Below are positions 53,331 through 61,919 of a stretch of 64,000 bases of DNA, one piece after another. The notes below the pieces were generated by a model. It ran no database searches. It had not been told where the DNA came from and saw only the letters and a list, made by a program, of their open reading frames with translations. This DNA is from Streptococcus sp. 263_SSPC. Its GTDB lineage: Bacteria; Bacillota; Bacilli; Lactobacillales; Aerococcaceae. Location: positions 62,001-126,000 of the forward strand of contig NZ_JVNU01000032.1 in NCBI RefSeq assembly GCF_001071995.1, read 5' to 3'. The first letter of the stretch is position 1. Each line of letters begins with the position of its first letter. The position numbers were made by a program, and so were the translations under genes.

Positions 53331-55916
53331 ATGAAAAAAGCGAAAACGGCCGTAGCCTTGGGAGCATTTATCGCGCTTGGTCTGGGTACAAAAGTAGAAG
53401 CAGAAACTGTTCCACAAACTGGTGTGAACAGAATTCACTTTATTAATACGAAAGCAAATACCGGAAGTGATGCCATTCTTCTGGAAAGTAATGGGCATTT
53501 TGCACTGATAGATATGGGCGAGGATTTTGATTTCCCAGATGGGAGTAATCCGTTATACCCAATTCGATACGGAACGGCAATTCGTAATTATCAAGTTCTA
53601 GAGGACCGTTTGTTCCGTCACCTGTCAAATGTTGGCGTACAAAAATTAGATTTTATTTTAGGGACTCATGTACATAGTGATCATATTGGGGGCGCTGATG
53701 AAGTACTAAACAGACTTCCAGTAGATACTTTTTATTTGAAAAAGTATTCAGATCAGAGAATTAAAGCTTCTTGGGGACTTTGGGATAATTTATATAATTA
53801 TGACAATGCACTAAAAGCTGCCAAAGAAAAGGGAGTAAAACTTGTACAAGATATTTCTGATAAAGACAGTCACTTTAAATTAGGAGACATGGATATTCAG
53901 TTATATAACTACAAAAATGAATATGGACCAGATGGACAACTTAAAAAGGTATTAGATGATAATTCGAATTCTATTGTTGCTGTTATTACAGTAAACGGAC
54001 AGAAAATTTACCTTGGAGGCGACCTTGATAATGCTGAAGGTGGCGAGGATAAGTTAGGCCCTCAAATTGGGAAAGTCGATTTGATGAAGTGGAATCATCA
54101 TTACGACGCCAAAATATCTAATTCTATCAACTTTATTAATAATCTTTCACCGACAATGATTGTACAAACAACAGGTGCTGATATTAATGTTTCTTCAACG
54201 AAAGATTATATTCAGAAAAAAGGAATTCAAATCATTCATAGTTCAAGTAAAACTCAAAATGCAACAGTATTTGATATCTCAAAAAATGGTTTTAATAATA
54301 TTTCTGATGCATTTCCAAATATTCCAACCGTAAAAGCTCAGTGGTATCAGGAAGATGGTTTCTGGAAATATCGCTTAGCAGATGATCAAATGGCGATTGG
54401 GTGGCATGAAATTAATGGCAAGTTCTATTTCTTTAACGGAAAAGGACAAATGCAAACAAGTCAATGGATTTATACGAATGATAGTTGGGATCCATATAGT
54501 TCTGGAGAATACTATTATGTGCATGCAGATGGTTCAAGACAACCTGCTGGATGGTTCTGGCATGAAGGTGCTTGGTATTATATTCAGTCTGACGGCACGA
54601 GAAGACAGAATGAATTAGCCTATAGCGGAAACAATCAATATCTATTTGATAAAGACGGAAAGATGCTTACAGGTTGGCAAACCTTTAATGGCAAGAGAAT
54701 GCTGTTTGCTTCAAGTGGAGAACTGCTAGTTGAGAATGATCAAGCTTCTGCATGGAAGAAGGTTAATGGTAAATGGTATTACTTCGATAATAATAATGTT
54801 GCAGTAACTGGATTAAAAGAAATTGATGGAAAAACGTATTTCTTCGATGAATCTGGAGTTATGCAAACTGGATGGAAAGAAGTCGATGGAGTCCGTCGCT
54901 ATTTTGCAAGTTCAGGAGCAATGGCAACTGGTTGGTTGAAAGACGGTGATTCTTGGTATCTGTTAAGTAAAGAGGGCAAGAAACTAACCGGAAATCAAGA
55001 AGTAGATGGCGAAAAATACTACTTGAATGAAGAAGGAATCATGCAAACTGGTTGGAAGTGGATTGACGGAAAATATCGTTATTACGCGAAGAGCGGAGCC
55101 TTGAAGAAAGGTTGGCTGAAAGATGGAAATAAATGGTATTACTTAAATCCTGAAAACGGAGAAATGGTCACTGGGGAAAAAGAAATCGATAAAGTGAACT
55201 ACTACTTTGTTGATTCTGGTGCTATGGCTGTAGGCTGGAAATGGCATGATGGAGCTTATCACTATTATCAAGCGAGCGGTGCTATGCTTAAGGGCTGGTA
55301 TAATGAAGCTGGAAAATGGTACTTCTTACATCCAATAACTGGAGAAATGCTCACAGGGTTCCATGAAATTTCTGGAGAGTACTATTACTTTAACGAATCT
55401 GGAGCAATGCAAACTGGCTGGCAATGGCATGATGGTGCTTATCACTATTATCAAGCGAGCGGCGCAATGCTAAATGGCTGGTATAAAGAAGCTGGTAAAT
55501 GGTACTTCTTACATCCAACAACTGGAGAAATGCTCACAGGGATGCATGAAATTTCTGGGGAGTACTATTACTTCGATAAGTCTGGAGCAATGCAAGTCGG
55601 CTGGGTTAAAGATAATGGCGAATGGTATTACTTCAAAGCAAGTGGTGCAATGCTTCGCAATGGAACAACTCCTGATGGCTATAAAGTCGATGGGGAAGGT
55701 AGATGGTTACCTAATGGTGTAACGACAACAACTACAACCACAACGACAACTACTTCTACAACAGAAACAACAACTGCTGAGGAAACGACTCAAGAAGAGA
55801 CAACACAGGAAACAACCGTTGAATCAACGACGGCTGAGCCTACAACAGAACAAAAGACGATTCCAATCAATTCAGATAAGACATCTGAAATTACAGATGC
55901 AAATGATATTGGATAA
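53331..55916 (+). CDS. pce: Choline-binding teichoic acid phosphorylcholine esterase (Pce/CbpE-like)
   Basis: An 861-residue secreted protein. Residues 1-24 form a signal peptide ending VEA. The metallo-beta-lactamase domain (about 30-330) carries the zinc motif THVHSDHIGG at 112-121 and YLGGDLDNAEGGEDKLGP. This domain closely resembles pneumococcal Pce, which removes phosphocholine from teichoic acid. From about residue 335 to 805 there are some twenty choline-binding (CW) repeats of the GW...YYF type, then a Thr/Glu-rich tail of about 50 residues. It should bind the choline made and attached by the lic genes upstream. Pneumococcal Pce ends without such a Thr tail of pure TTT/TTE runs. Confidence 0.92.
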   Translation: MKKAKTAVALGAFIALGLGTKVEAETVPQTGVNRIHFINTKANTGSDAILLESNGHFALIDMGEDFDFPDGSNPLYPIRYGTAIRNYQVLEDRLFRHLSNVGVQKLDFILGTHVHSDHIGGADEVLNRLPVDTFYLKKYSDQRIKASWGLWDNLYNYDNALKAAKEKGVKLVQDISDKDSHFKLGDMDIQLYNYKNEYGPDGQLKKVLDDNSNSIVAVITVNGQKIYLGGDLDNAEGGEDKLGPQIGKVDLMKWNHHYDAKISNSINFINNLSPTMIVQTTGADINVSSTKDYIQKKGIQIIHSSSKTQNATVFDISKNGFNNISDAFPNIPTVKAQWYQEDGFWKYRLADDQMAIGWHEINGKFYFFNGKGQMQTSQWIYTNDSWDPYSSGEYYYVHADGSRQPAGWFWHEGAWYYIQSDGTRRQNELAYSGNNQYLFDKDGKMLTGWQTFNGKRMLFASSGELLVENDQASAWKKVNGKWYYFDNNNVAVTGLKEIDGKTYFFDESGVMQTGWKEVDGVRRYFASSGAMATGWLKDGDSWYLLSKEGKKLTGNQEVDGEKYYLNEEGIMQTGWKWIDGKYRYYAKSGALKKGWLKDGNKWYYLNPENGEMVTGEKEIDKVNYYFVDSGAMAVGWKWHDGAYHYYQASGAMLKGWYNEAGKWYFLHPITGEMLTGFHEISGEYYYFNESGAMQTGWQWHDGAYHYYQASGAMLNGWYKEAGKWYFLHPTTGEMLTGMHEISGEYYYFDKSGAMQVGWVKDNGEWYYFKASGAMLRNGTTPDGYKVDGEGRWLPNGVTTTTTTTTTTTSTTETTTAEETTQEETTQETTVESTTAEPTTEQKTIPINSDKTSEITDANDIG
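55233..55598 (+). repeat. 183-bp tandem duplication inside the choline-binding region
   Basis: Units 55233-55415 and 55416-55598 are near-identical and both begin GGCTGG(A/C)AATGGCATGATGG. Each codes for 61 residues, equal to three CW repeats, so the duplication keeps the frame. Confidence 0.85.
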
Positions 55917-55920
55917 AAAA

Positions 55921-55953
55921 GAGACGCTCCTTTTCTTTGGAAAGGGAGCGTTT
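55921..55953 (+). terminator. Terminator after the Pce-like gene
   Basis: GACGCTCCTTTTC pairs with GAAAGGGAGCGTT and is followed by TTTATAG. Confidence 0.75.
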
Positions 55954-56052
55954 TATAGTTTACAATTCTACACTTATAACTTACACTAGAAAAGTAGTAT
56001 TTTATCAATTGCAGGCGATTTGCTTGCGTATTTTATTCAAGGAGGACAACTC

Positions 56053-57513
56053 ATGCGCGAACAACATGTACTCATTACACTGTTCGGAGCAACAGGCGAT
56101 TTAGCTCATCGTAAGCTATATCCAGCGTTATTCCGTCTATTTCAAAAAGGGTTTATCAAAAATCATTTCGCAGTGATTGGGACAGCACGTAGAGAGTGGA
56201 CTAACGAGTATTTCAGAGATGTTATCAAACAATCTGTTCAGTCATTAGTGAAGTCAGAAGAAGAATTAAACCAATTCCTTTCTCATTTCTACTATCAACC
56301 TCATAACGTTACTGACACACATCATTATGTCGTATTAAAAGAACTTTCAGAAGAGTTAGATGCCAAGTATCAAATCGAAGGCAATCGTGTCTTCTATTTA
56401 GCAATGGCACCAACTTTCTTTGGAACAATTACAGAGCATTTAAAAGCAGAAGGTTTAATTACTGAGAATGGCTATAACCGACTTATCATCGAGAAACCAT
56501 TCGGGAAAGATTACGCTTCTGCAGAAGAATTAAACAATCAACTTCGTCAATCATTCGAAGAAAAACAAATCTATCGTATTGACCACTACTTAGGGAAAGA
56601 AATGATTCAAAATATTTCTGCAGTCCGTTTTGCTAACCGTGTATTCGAAGCATTATGGAATAAAGAGAATATCGACCATATTCAAATCTCTCTTTTAGAG
56701 CAAGTGAGTGTAGAAGAACGTGGTGGATACTACGATACAAGTGGTGCTTTACGTGATATGGTTCAAAACCACATCTTGCAAATCCTTGCTTTAGTAGCGA
56801 TGGAGCCACCAGTTTCATTTGGAGATGTTCGTAAGAACAAGATTAAGGTGTTAGAACAACTTCGCCCTTATACAACAGCCGAAGAAGTAAACGAAAACTT
56901 CGTACGTGGGCAATATGGACCTTCTGTAGACGGGTTAAAATCTGGTTACCGTGAAGATGCCAATGTGGCAGATGATTCCAATATGGAAACATATGTTGCT
57001 GGTAAAGTGTTCATCGATAACGAACGTTGGGAAGGCGTGCCTTTCTATGTTCGTACAGGTAAGAGTTTGAAGTCTAAAGAAACGATTATTGATGTTGTTT
57101 TTAAAGAAGCAAACTCACCATTATTCTGTGGTATCGATGGTTGTCCATCAAACCGTATCTCTATTCATATCACACCTCGAGAAGGATTCTGCTTCGTGAT
57201 TAATTCGAAAGCCGTTGGAAATACCATCGCGCTTCAAACAAGTCACTTGGAGAAAATCTTTGATGAGAACTTCGTAATGAGTAGTCCAGAAGCGTATGAG
57301 CGCTTAATTCTTGACTGTATCGAAGGCGACATGACAAACTTCACGCATTGGGAAGAAGTAGCCGCTTCTTGGAAGTATGTGGATAGCATCCGCAAAACAT
57401 GGGACAGTGAAATCGCAACAGAGTTTCCTAACTACGCTGCAGGAAGCAAAGGGCCACAAGCAAGTTTCGATCTTATTGAACGTGACGGACGCAAGTGGGT
57501 TGAACGTAACTAA
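56053..57513 (+). CDS. zwf: Glucose-6-phosphate 1-dehydrogenase
   Basis: A 486-residue enzyme. The NADP site LITLFGATGDLAHRKLYPAL is at the N-terminus and the substrate motif RIDHYLGKEMIQNI at about residue 175. Length is typical. It makes 6-phosphogluconolactone and NADPH, feeding gnd. GGAGGACAACTC before the ATG at 56053 supports this start over an in-frame codon at 56020. Placed between the Pce-like gene and an insertion sequence relic. Confidence 0.96.
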   Translation: MREQHVLITLFGATGDLAHRKLYPALFRLFQKGFIKNHFAVIGTARREWTNEYFRDVIKQSVQSLVKSEEELNQFLSHFYYQPHNVTDTHHYVVLKELSEELDAKYQIEGNRVFYLAMAPTFFGTITEHLKAEGLITENGYNRLIIEKPFGKDYASAEELNNQLRQSFEEKQIYRIDHYLGKEMIQNISAVRFANRVFEALWNKENIDHIQISLLEQVSVEERGGYYDTSGALRDMVQNHILQILALVAMEPPVSFGDVRKNKIKVLEQLRPYTTAEEVNENFVRGQYGPSVDGLKSGYREDANVADDSNMETYVAGKVFIDNERWEGVPFYVRTGKSLKSKETIIDVVFKEANSPLFCGIDGCPSNRISIHITPREGFCFVINSKAVGNTIALQTSHLEKIFDENFVMSSPEAYERLILDCIEGDMTNFTHWEEVAASWKYVDSIRKTWDSEIATEFPNYAAGSKGPQASFDLIERDGRKWVERN

Positions 57514-57623
57514 TCACATACAGCTATGACTAGGGGAAAATTATAAACATCTCCTTTAATGGACAAACCTGAAGTGCACTCCAAAAATTAGACAGAAAAT
57601 TTAACTTTTGGGGTGTTTTTATT

Positions 57624-58112
57624 ATGAAATTAACTTATGAGGATAAGTTCAAATCTTTGAACTCAGAAAACAAGGATTTAGCTATCCGCAACTTTCAGAT
57701 ATGTATGTTATAAAAAAGTCAAATCTTAAAAACATGATTAAATTGATTCATCGATAGGGCTTAGAAAAAGGGGAAAATAATTATTACTCTCCAGCATTGA
57801 AACAGGAAATGATTGATATAGTCTTACTCGAGGTGGGGGCTCAAAATTGAGTTTCGCTTGAATACGCTCTTCCAAGTTAAAGCCTGATTTCTAGCTGGCT
57901 CGCACAATACAAGAAAAAAGTATACTATAGTTGATAAAGTAAAAGGGACAGTACCTAAAATGGAACGTAGACCAAAGAAAAACCAGAAGAGATGACAGAA
58001 CTAGAACATCTTCAGGCCGAAAATGAGTACCTGAGATTGGAGAATGCCATTCTAAAAAATGAGAGAACTCCGATTGAAGGAGGAAAAAGAGAAAGAAGAA
58101 AGACGCACATTT
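57624..58112 (+). pseudogene. Degenerate IS3-family (IS150 group) transposase orfA
   Basis: Reading across frames gives the helix-turn-helix orfA protein in pieces: MKLTYEDK at 57624, then IKLIHR, NNYYSPALKQEMIDIVLLE, SSWLAQYKK, and a leucine-zipper piece MTELEHLQAENEYLRLENA from 57992. At least four in-frame stops and several frameshifts separate them. The integrase half (orfB) is absent. The 847-base gap between zwf and the next gene is mostly this relic plus the hairpin that follows. Confidence 0.8.
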
Positions 58113-58160
58113 GATATGTACCCACTTCACTGGACAAACAAGTGAAGCGGGTACATATCA
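58112..58160. repeat. Long hairpin at the right edge of the insertion sequence relic
   Basis: TGATATGTACCCACTTCACT and its near-perfect complement AGTGAAGCGGGTACATATCA flank a loop GGACAAAC. The arms resemble an insertion sequence terminal repeat facing its inverted copy, so this may be a footprint of element ends rather than a terminator; no T tract follows. Confidence 0.55.
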
Positions 58161-58360
58161 ATGATGTTACACGTTTATGAATAATACAGTAAATATAGTA
58201 TTATAAGAAGTGTATAACTGAATGCTAAAGGAAAGAAAGTATTCTTATTAAAAATCTTAAGTGATAAAAATTAATAGAAATTTATTATTATATTTTTACA
58301 ATCTAAAAATAGATACAGTAATATAATAGGTTATTAAGATAAAAAGGAGGAATGCATAGC

Positions 58361-59074
58361 TTGAAAAAATTAGTTAAAGTATTGGTAGCAACTTTAATCA
58401 CTTTAACAATCGGTATGACTGTATCTTCGACTGCTGAGGCTGCGACAGTACACTATGTCGATTACGATAAAACAACTGAAACCATTAGAAAAGAAATCAG
58501 ACAAGGTAAACCGACTGAAGCAGATCTTCAAGATGGATTGCACGCGGTTTATGTTTATAGAAAGAATAATACATGTGGCGTATCGATTCCAAAACGAGGC
58601 CCGGAATTACCAAATACTGGTACAGTCGCAAACACTGTTTCAGCAATTTTTGCAGTAGTATTAGTGGCAGGTGGTCTGTACTTAGTAAAATCAAACAAGA
58701 TGCGCAATATTGCTAAAACAGTTTTAGTATTGGGTGGGTTAGGAACATTCTTTGCTTTCCAAGGAGAAGTTTTAGCAGCAGACAGTTCAATCTTAGGTCG
58801 AATCATTGAGCAAATGAACTTAGATCCTGAGAAAATCGATTGCTATGACTACGTTGGGTTTTATATTTCAAAAGAAACAACGACTTCTGAAGCAACGACA
58901 ACAGTTGTAACAACAGAGTCAACAACAACGACTGAAACAACAACGGAAGAACCAACAACGATAACAGAAGCAACGACAACAACTGAAACAACAACGACGG
59001 AAGAGCCAACAACTCAAACGATGACAACAACTTCTACAGAAGTCTATACGGTGGCTCCAACTGATCGGTTATAA
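58361..59074 (+). CDS. Threonine-rich surface protein with internal LPxTG, copy 1
   Basis: A 237-residue protein. Signal peptide 1-27 (ending AEA/A), a short domain with Cys72 (YDKTTETIRKEIRQGKPTEA), LPNTG at 83-87 followed at once by a hydrophobic span (91-109) and a basic KSNKMRNIAK stop, i.e. a full sortase sorting signal. It does not end there: a second hydrophobic segment (about 119-137) leads to EVLAADSSILG, Cys161, and about 65 Thr/Glu-rich residues. A TTG at 58361 fits AAGGAGG with 10-base spacing; the ATG at 58352 is too close to that site. No known family recognised. Confidence 0.8.
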   Translation: MKKLVKVLVATLITLTIGMTVSSTAEAATVHYVDYDKTTETIRKEIRQGKPTEADLQDGLHAVYVYRKNNTCGVSIPKRGPELPNTGTVANTVSAIFAVVLVAGGLYLVKSNKMRNIAKTVLVLGGLGTFFAFQGEVLAADSSILGRIIEQMNLDPEKIDCYDYVGFYISKETTTSEATTTVVTTESTTTTETTTEEPTTITEATTTTETTTTEEPTTQTMTTTSTEVYTVAPTDRL

Positions 59075-59081
59075 TGATGTA

Positions 59082-59106
59082 GCCTGGATAAACTCCAGGC
59101 TTTTTA
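59082..59106 (+). terminator. Terminator after surface protein copy 1
   Basis: AGCCTGGA/TCCAGGCT stem followed by TTTTAG. Confidence 0.8.
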
Positions 59107-59169
59107 GTTTGTGGAGAATCTAATACGATGAAAGACAGCTAAAGGACAAATATGCGGAACGAATTTTAA

Positions 59170-59198
59170 TTGCTTTTTAAAAGTGAATACAGTACGAT
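59170..59198 (+). promoter_or_regulatory. Promoter candidate for surface protein copy 2
   Basis: TTGCTT at 59170-59175 and TACGAT at 59193-59198 with 17-base spacing, 34 bases before the ATG. With the terminator upstream, the two paralogues appear to be separate transcripts. Confidence 0.45.
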
Positions 59199-59232
59199 GA
59201 ACTGTAACAAATGATAATGGGGAGATGAATCG

Positions 59233-59967
59233 ATGAAAAAGTTTAGTAAGATGATTTTAGCAACATTAGCTACTTTGACATTAGGAGTAAGTGTAGCATC
59301 GCCTGCATCAGCTGCAAGTGTGAACTATGTTGACTACGATAAAACAACAGAAACAGTTAGAAAAGAAATTAAACAAGGGAAACCAACTGAAGCTGATGTA
59401 CAAGCGGGAGCACAAGTGACTTATGTTTATAAGAAAAACGGAACTTGTGGCGTATCAGTTTCAAAACAAGAAAAAGAATTACCAAGCACAGGTACAGTAG
59501 CTAATACAATTACATTGGTATTTTCAGTAGTACTTTTAGCAGGCGGTCTATACCTCGTTAAATCAAATAAAGCATCTCGTATTGCTAAAAATGTTTTAGT
59601 ATTAGGTGGAGCAGGAGCGTTCTTAGCGACTCAAGGAGAAGTGTTAGCTGCGGATAGCTCAATTCTTGGACAAGTTGTAGAACAAAAAGATTTAACTCCA
59701 GAGCAAGTTGATTGCTATGACTATGTTGGATATGTTGTTACAACTGGTTCAACAACAACAGAAGCAACAACGACAGCTTTAACGACTGAATCAACAACAG
59801 AAACAACGACAGAGGCGACAACTGAGTCAACAACGACTACAGAATCGACTACGACAACAGAAACAACAACGACTGAAACAACAACTACCACAGCGACGAC
59901 AACTACTACGGTGGAAGCTGTAACAACTACACAACCAGAAGTAGTGGCACCTACTGATACTTTATAG
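59233..59967 (+). CDS. Threonine-rich surface protein with internal LPxTG, copy 2
   Basis: A 244-residue paralogue of the preceding gene with position-for-position conservation: signal peptide ending ASA/A, Cys72 in GTCGVS, LPSTG at 83-87, span 91-109, basic KSNKASRIAK, second hydrophobic segment, EVLAADSSILG, Cys161 in VDCYDYVG. The C-terminal 75 residues are almost only Thr, Glu and Ala, ending APTDTL. The two proteins differ in many side chains but keep the layout, so the internal sorting signal is under selection. Function unknown. Confidence 0.82.
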   Translation: MKKFSKMILATLATLTLGVSVASPASAASVNYVDYDKTTETVRKEIKQGKPTEADVQAGAQVTYVYKKNGTCGVSVSKQEKELPSTGTVANTITLVFSVVLLAGGLYLVKSNKASRIAKNVLVLGGAGAFLATQGEVLAADSSILGQVVEQKDLTPEQVDCYDYVGYVVTTGSTTTEATTTALTTESTTETTTEATTESTTTTESTTTTETTTTETTTTTATTTTTVEAVTTTQPEVVAPTDTL

Positions 59968-59995
59968 AAATCGTTAAAGTAAGAGGGAATAGGAA

Positions 59996-60026
59996 GGCTG
60001 ACAAAGAGATTTTGTCAGTCTTTTTT
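59996..60026 (+). terminator. Terminator after surface protein copy 2
   Basis: GGCTGACAAA/TTTGTCAGTC stem followed by TTTTTT. Confidence 0.8.
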
Positions 60027-60084
60027 AGTTAAGAGTCTATTAACATTTCAGTACAGGCTCTTTCTCTTTATATTTGTTCTATGC

Positions 60085-60090
60085 TATAAT
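60085..60090 (+). promoter_or_regulatory. Extended -10 promoter before map
   Basis: TATAAT preceded by TGC, 33 bases before the map start codon. No good -35 match, as is usual for extended -10 promoters. Confidence 0.55.
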
Positions 60091-60122
60091 GACGGGGAGA
60101 CTAGAAAGGATGAGTTTGTTAC

Positions 60123-60896
60123 ATGATTACTTTAAAATCAAAACGCGAAATTGACGCGATGGAAGAATCAGGTGCGCTTTTAGCATCGATTCATGTGCAA
60201 CTTCGTGATTTTATTAAACCTGGTGTCACTACTTGGGACATCGACCAATTTGTTCAAAAGAAAATCGAAGAAGCGGGTGGTTCAGCGCCACAGATTGGAT
60301 ACGAAGGATATAAATACGCAACATGCCAAAGTATCAATGACGAAATCTGTCACGGATTTCCACGTCGCAAACCTTTAAAATCAGGAGACCTAGTAAAAGT
60401 AGACTTCTGCGTGGAACTTAAAGGCGCTTTATCAGATTCTTGCTGGAGCTATATCGTTGGCGAAAGCACTCCAGAAATCGACCATTTATATGAAGTAACA
60501 AAGAAAGCTTTATACTTAGGAATTCAACAAGCAAAAGTTGGAAATCGTATTGGGGACATCGGTCACGCGATTCAAACTTATGTTGAGAGTGAAGGGTTAT
60601 CTGTTGTTCGTGACTTTATCGGGCACGGAATTGGACCAACGATTCACGAAAGTCCAGCAGTTCCTCACTACGGTGAACCTGGAAAAGGTCTTCGCTTGAA
60701 AGAGGGAATGGTTATTACGATTGAACCAATGGTGAATACTGGTACTTGGAAAGCTGAAATGGAAAGCAATGGATGGACAGCTCATACATTAGATGGTGGA
60801 TTAAGCTGCCAATTCGAACATACATTAGCCATTACAAAAGATGGCCCACGTATTTTAACGTTACAAAAAGATCACGCAGAAGACGTGTTGAACTAA
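60123..60896 (+). CDS. map: Methionine aminopeptidase type I
   Basis: A 257-residue metallopeptidase that removes the initiator methionine. Metal ligands and catalytic residues are visible in NDEICHGFPRRKPLKSGD, VDFCVELKGALSDSCW (two Asp), FIGHGIGPTIHESP (His), TIEPMVNTG (Glu) and CQFEHTLAIT (Glu). It carries the Gln/Cys-rich YATCQSINDE variant typical of Lactobacillales. galE follows 15 bases later, probably co-transcribed. Confidence 0.94.
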   Translation: MITLKSKREIDAMEESGALLASIHVQLRDFIKPGVTTWDIDQFVQKKIEEAGGSAPQIGYEGYKYATCQSINDEICHGFPRRKPLKSGDLVKVDFCVELKGALSDSCWSYIVGESTPEIDHLYEVTKKALYLGIQQAKVGNRIGDIGHAIQTYVESEGLSVVRDFIGHGIGPTIHESPAVPHYGEPGKGLRLKEGMVITIEPMVNTGTWKAEMESNGWTAHTLDGGLSCQFEHTLAITKDGPRILTLQKDHAEDVLN

Positions 60897-60911
60897 GGGG
60901 AGGAAGTAAAA

Positions 60912-61919
60912 ATGGCAATTTTAGTAACAGGTGGAGCAGGGTATATCGGTTCTCATACAGTAATCGAATTAGACAAAGCAGGGTTTGACGTTGTTATCGT
61001 CGACAACTTTTCAAACAGCTCACCAGAAGTATTGAATCGTTTAAAAACAATCACAGGAAAAGATTTCCCTCTATATGAAGGCGACATTCTTGATCGTGAT
61101 TTCCTAGTAACAGTTTTTGAAAAAGAAAACATCGATTCAGTGATTCATTTCGCAGGATTCAAGGCTGTGGGAGAGTCTGTTGAAAAACCTTTAGAATACT
61201 ATCACAACAACATTACAGGAACATTAGTGTTATTAGACGTAATGCGTCAATTTAACGTAAAAGACATCGTATTCAGCTCAAGTGCAACAGTTTATGGTAT
61301 GAACAATGTCGTTCCTTTTAAAGAAGAAATGCCAACAAGCGCAACAAACCCTTATGGTTACACAAAAGTAATGCTTGAACAAATCTTAAATGACGTTGCT
61401 TTCTCAGATAGCGACTGGTCAGTCACAAACTTACGTTACTTCAACCCAATCGGAGCGCATGAAAGTGGATTGATTGGAGAAGCTCCAAACGGAATTCCAA
61501 ACAACTTAATGCCATACATCACTCAAGTGGCTGTAGGTAAACGCGAATTCTTAAGCGTGTTCGGTGACGACTACGATACTCATGATGGTACTGGTGTTCG
61601 TGACTACATCCACGTTGTCGACTTAGCTCGTGGACACGTACTAGCGGTTAAAAACAATGCGGCTCAAAAAGGTTCAAAAGTCTTTAACTTAGGTACTGGT
61701 ATTGGATACAGTGTATTAGATTTAGTGAAAGCATTTATTGAAGAAAACGGAGTGGATATTCCTTATAAAATTGCACCTCGTCGTGCAGGGGATATCGCAA
61801 CTTGTTATGCGGATGCTTCTAAAGCAAAAGAAGTGCTAGGATGGGTAGCTGAAAAGAACTTGAATGATATGGTTCGCGACTCATGGAACTGGCAAAAGAA
61901 AAATCCAGAGGGCTATTAG
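60912..61919 (+). CDS. galE: UDP-glucose 4-epimerase
   Basis: A 335-residue SDR epimerase with NAD site LVTGGAGYIGSHTVIEL, SSSATVYG and the catalytic YGYTK. It interconverts UDP-Glc/UDP-Gal and in some bacteria UDP-GlcNAc/UDP-GalNAc, which could supply teichoic acid sugars. No leloir-operon partners are adjacent. Its last codons and stop form the left outer arm of the palindromic repeat R2, which is odd for coding sequence. Confidence 0.95.
   Translation: MAILVTGGAGYIGSHTVIELDKAGFDVVIVDNFSNSSPEVLNRLKTITGKDFPLYEGDILDRDFLVTVFEKENIDSVIHFAGFKAVGESVEKPLEYYHNNITGTLVLLDVMRQFNVKDIVFSSSATVYGMNNVVPFKEEMPTSATNPYGYTKVMLEQILNDVAFSDSDWSVTNLRYFNPIGAHESGLIGEAPNGIPNNLMPYITQVAVGKREFLSVFGDDYDTHDGTGVRDYIHVVDLARGHVLAVKNNAAQKGSKVFNLGTGIGYSVLDLVKAFIEENGVDIPYKIAPRRAGDIATCYADASKAKEVLGWVAEKNLNDMVRDSWNWQKKNPEGY

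Noticed and set aside
58555-59030. Minus-strand and alternative frames rich in Leu opposite the Thr-rich repeats
   Set aside because: Artefacts of the ACA/ACT/GAA repeat read on the other strand.
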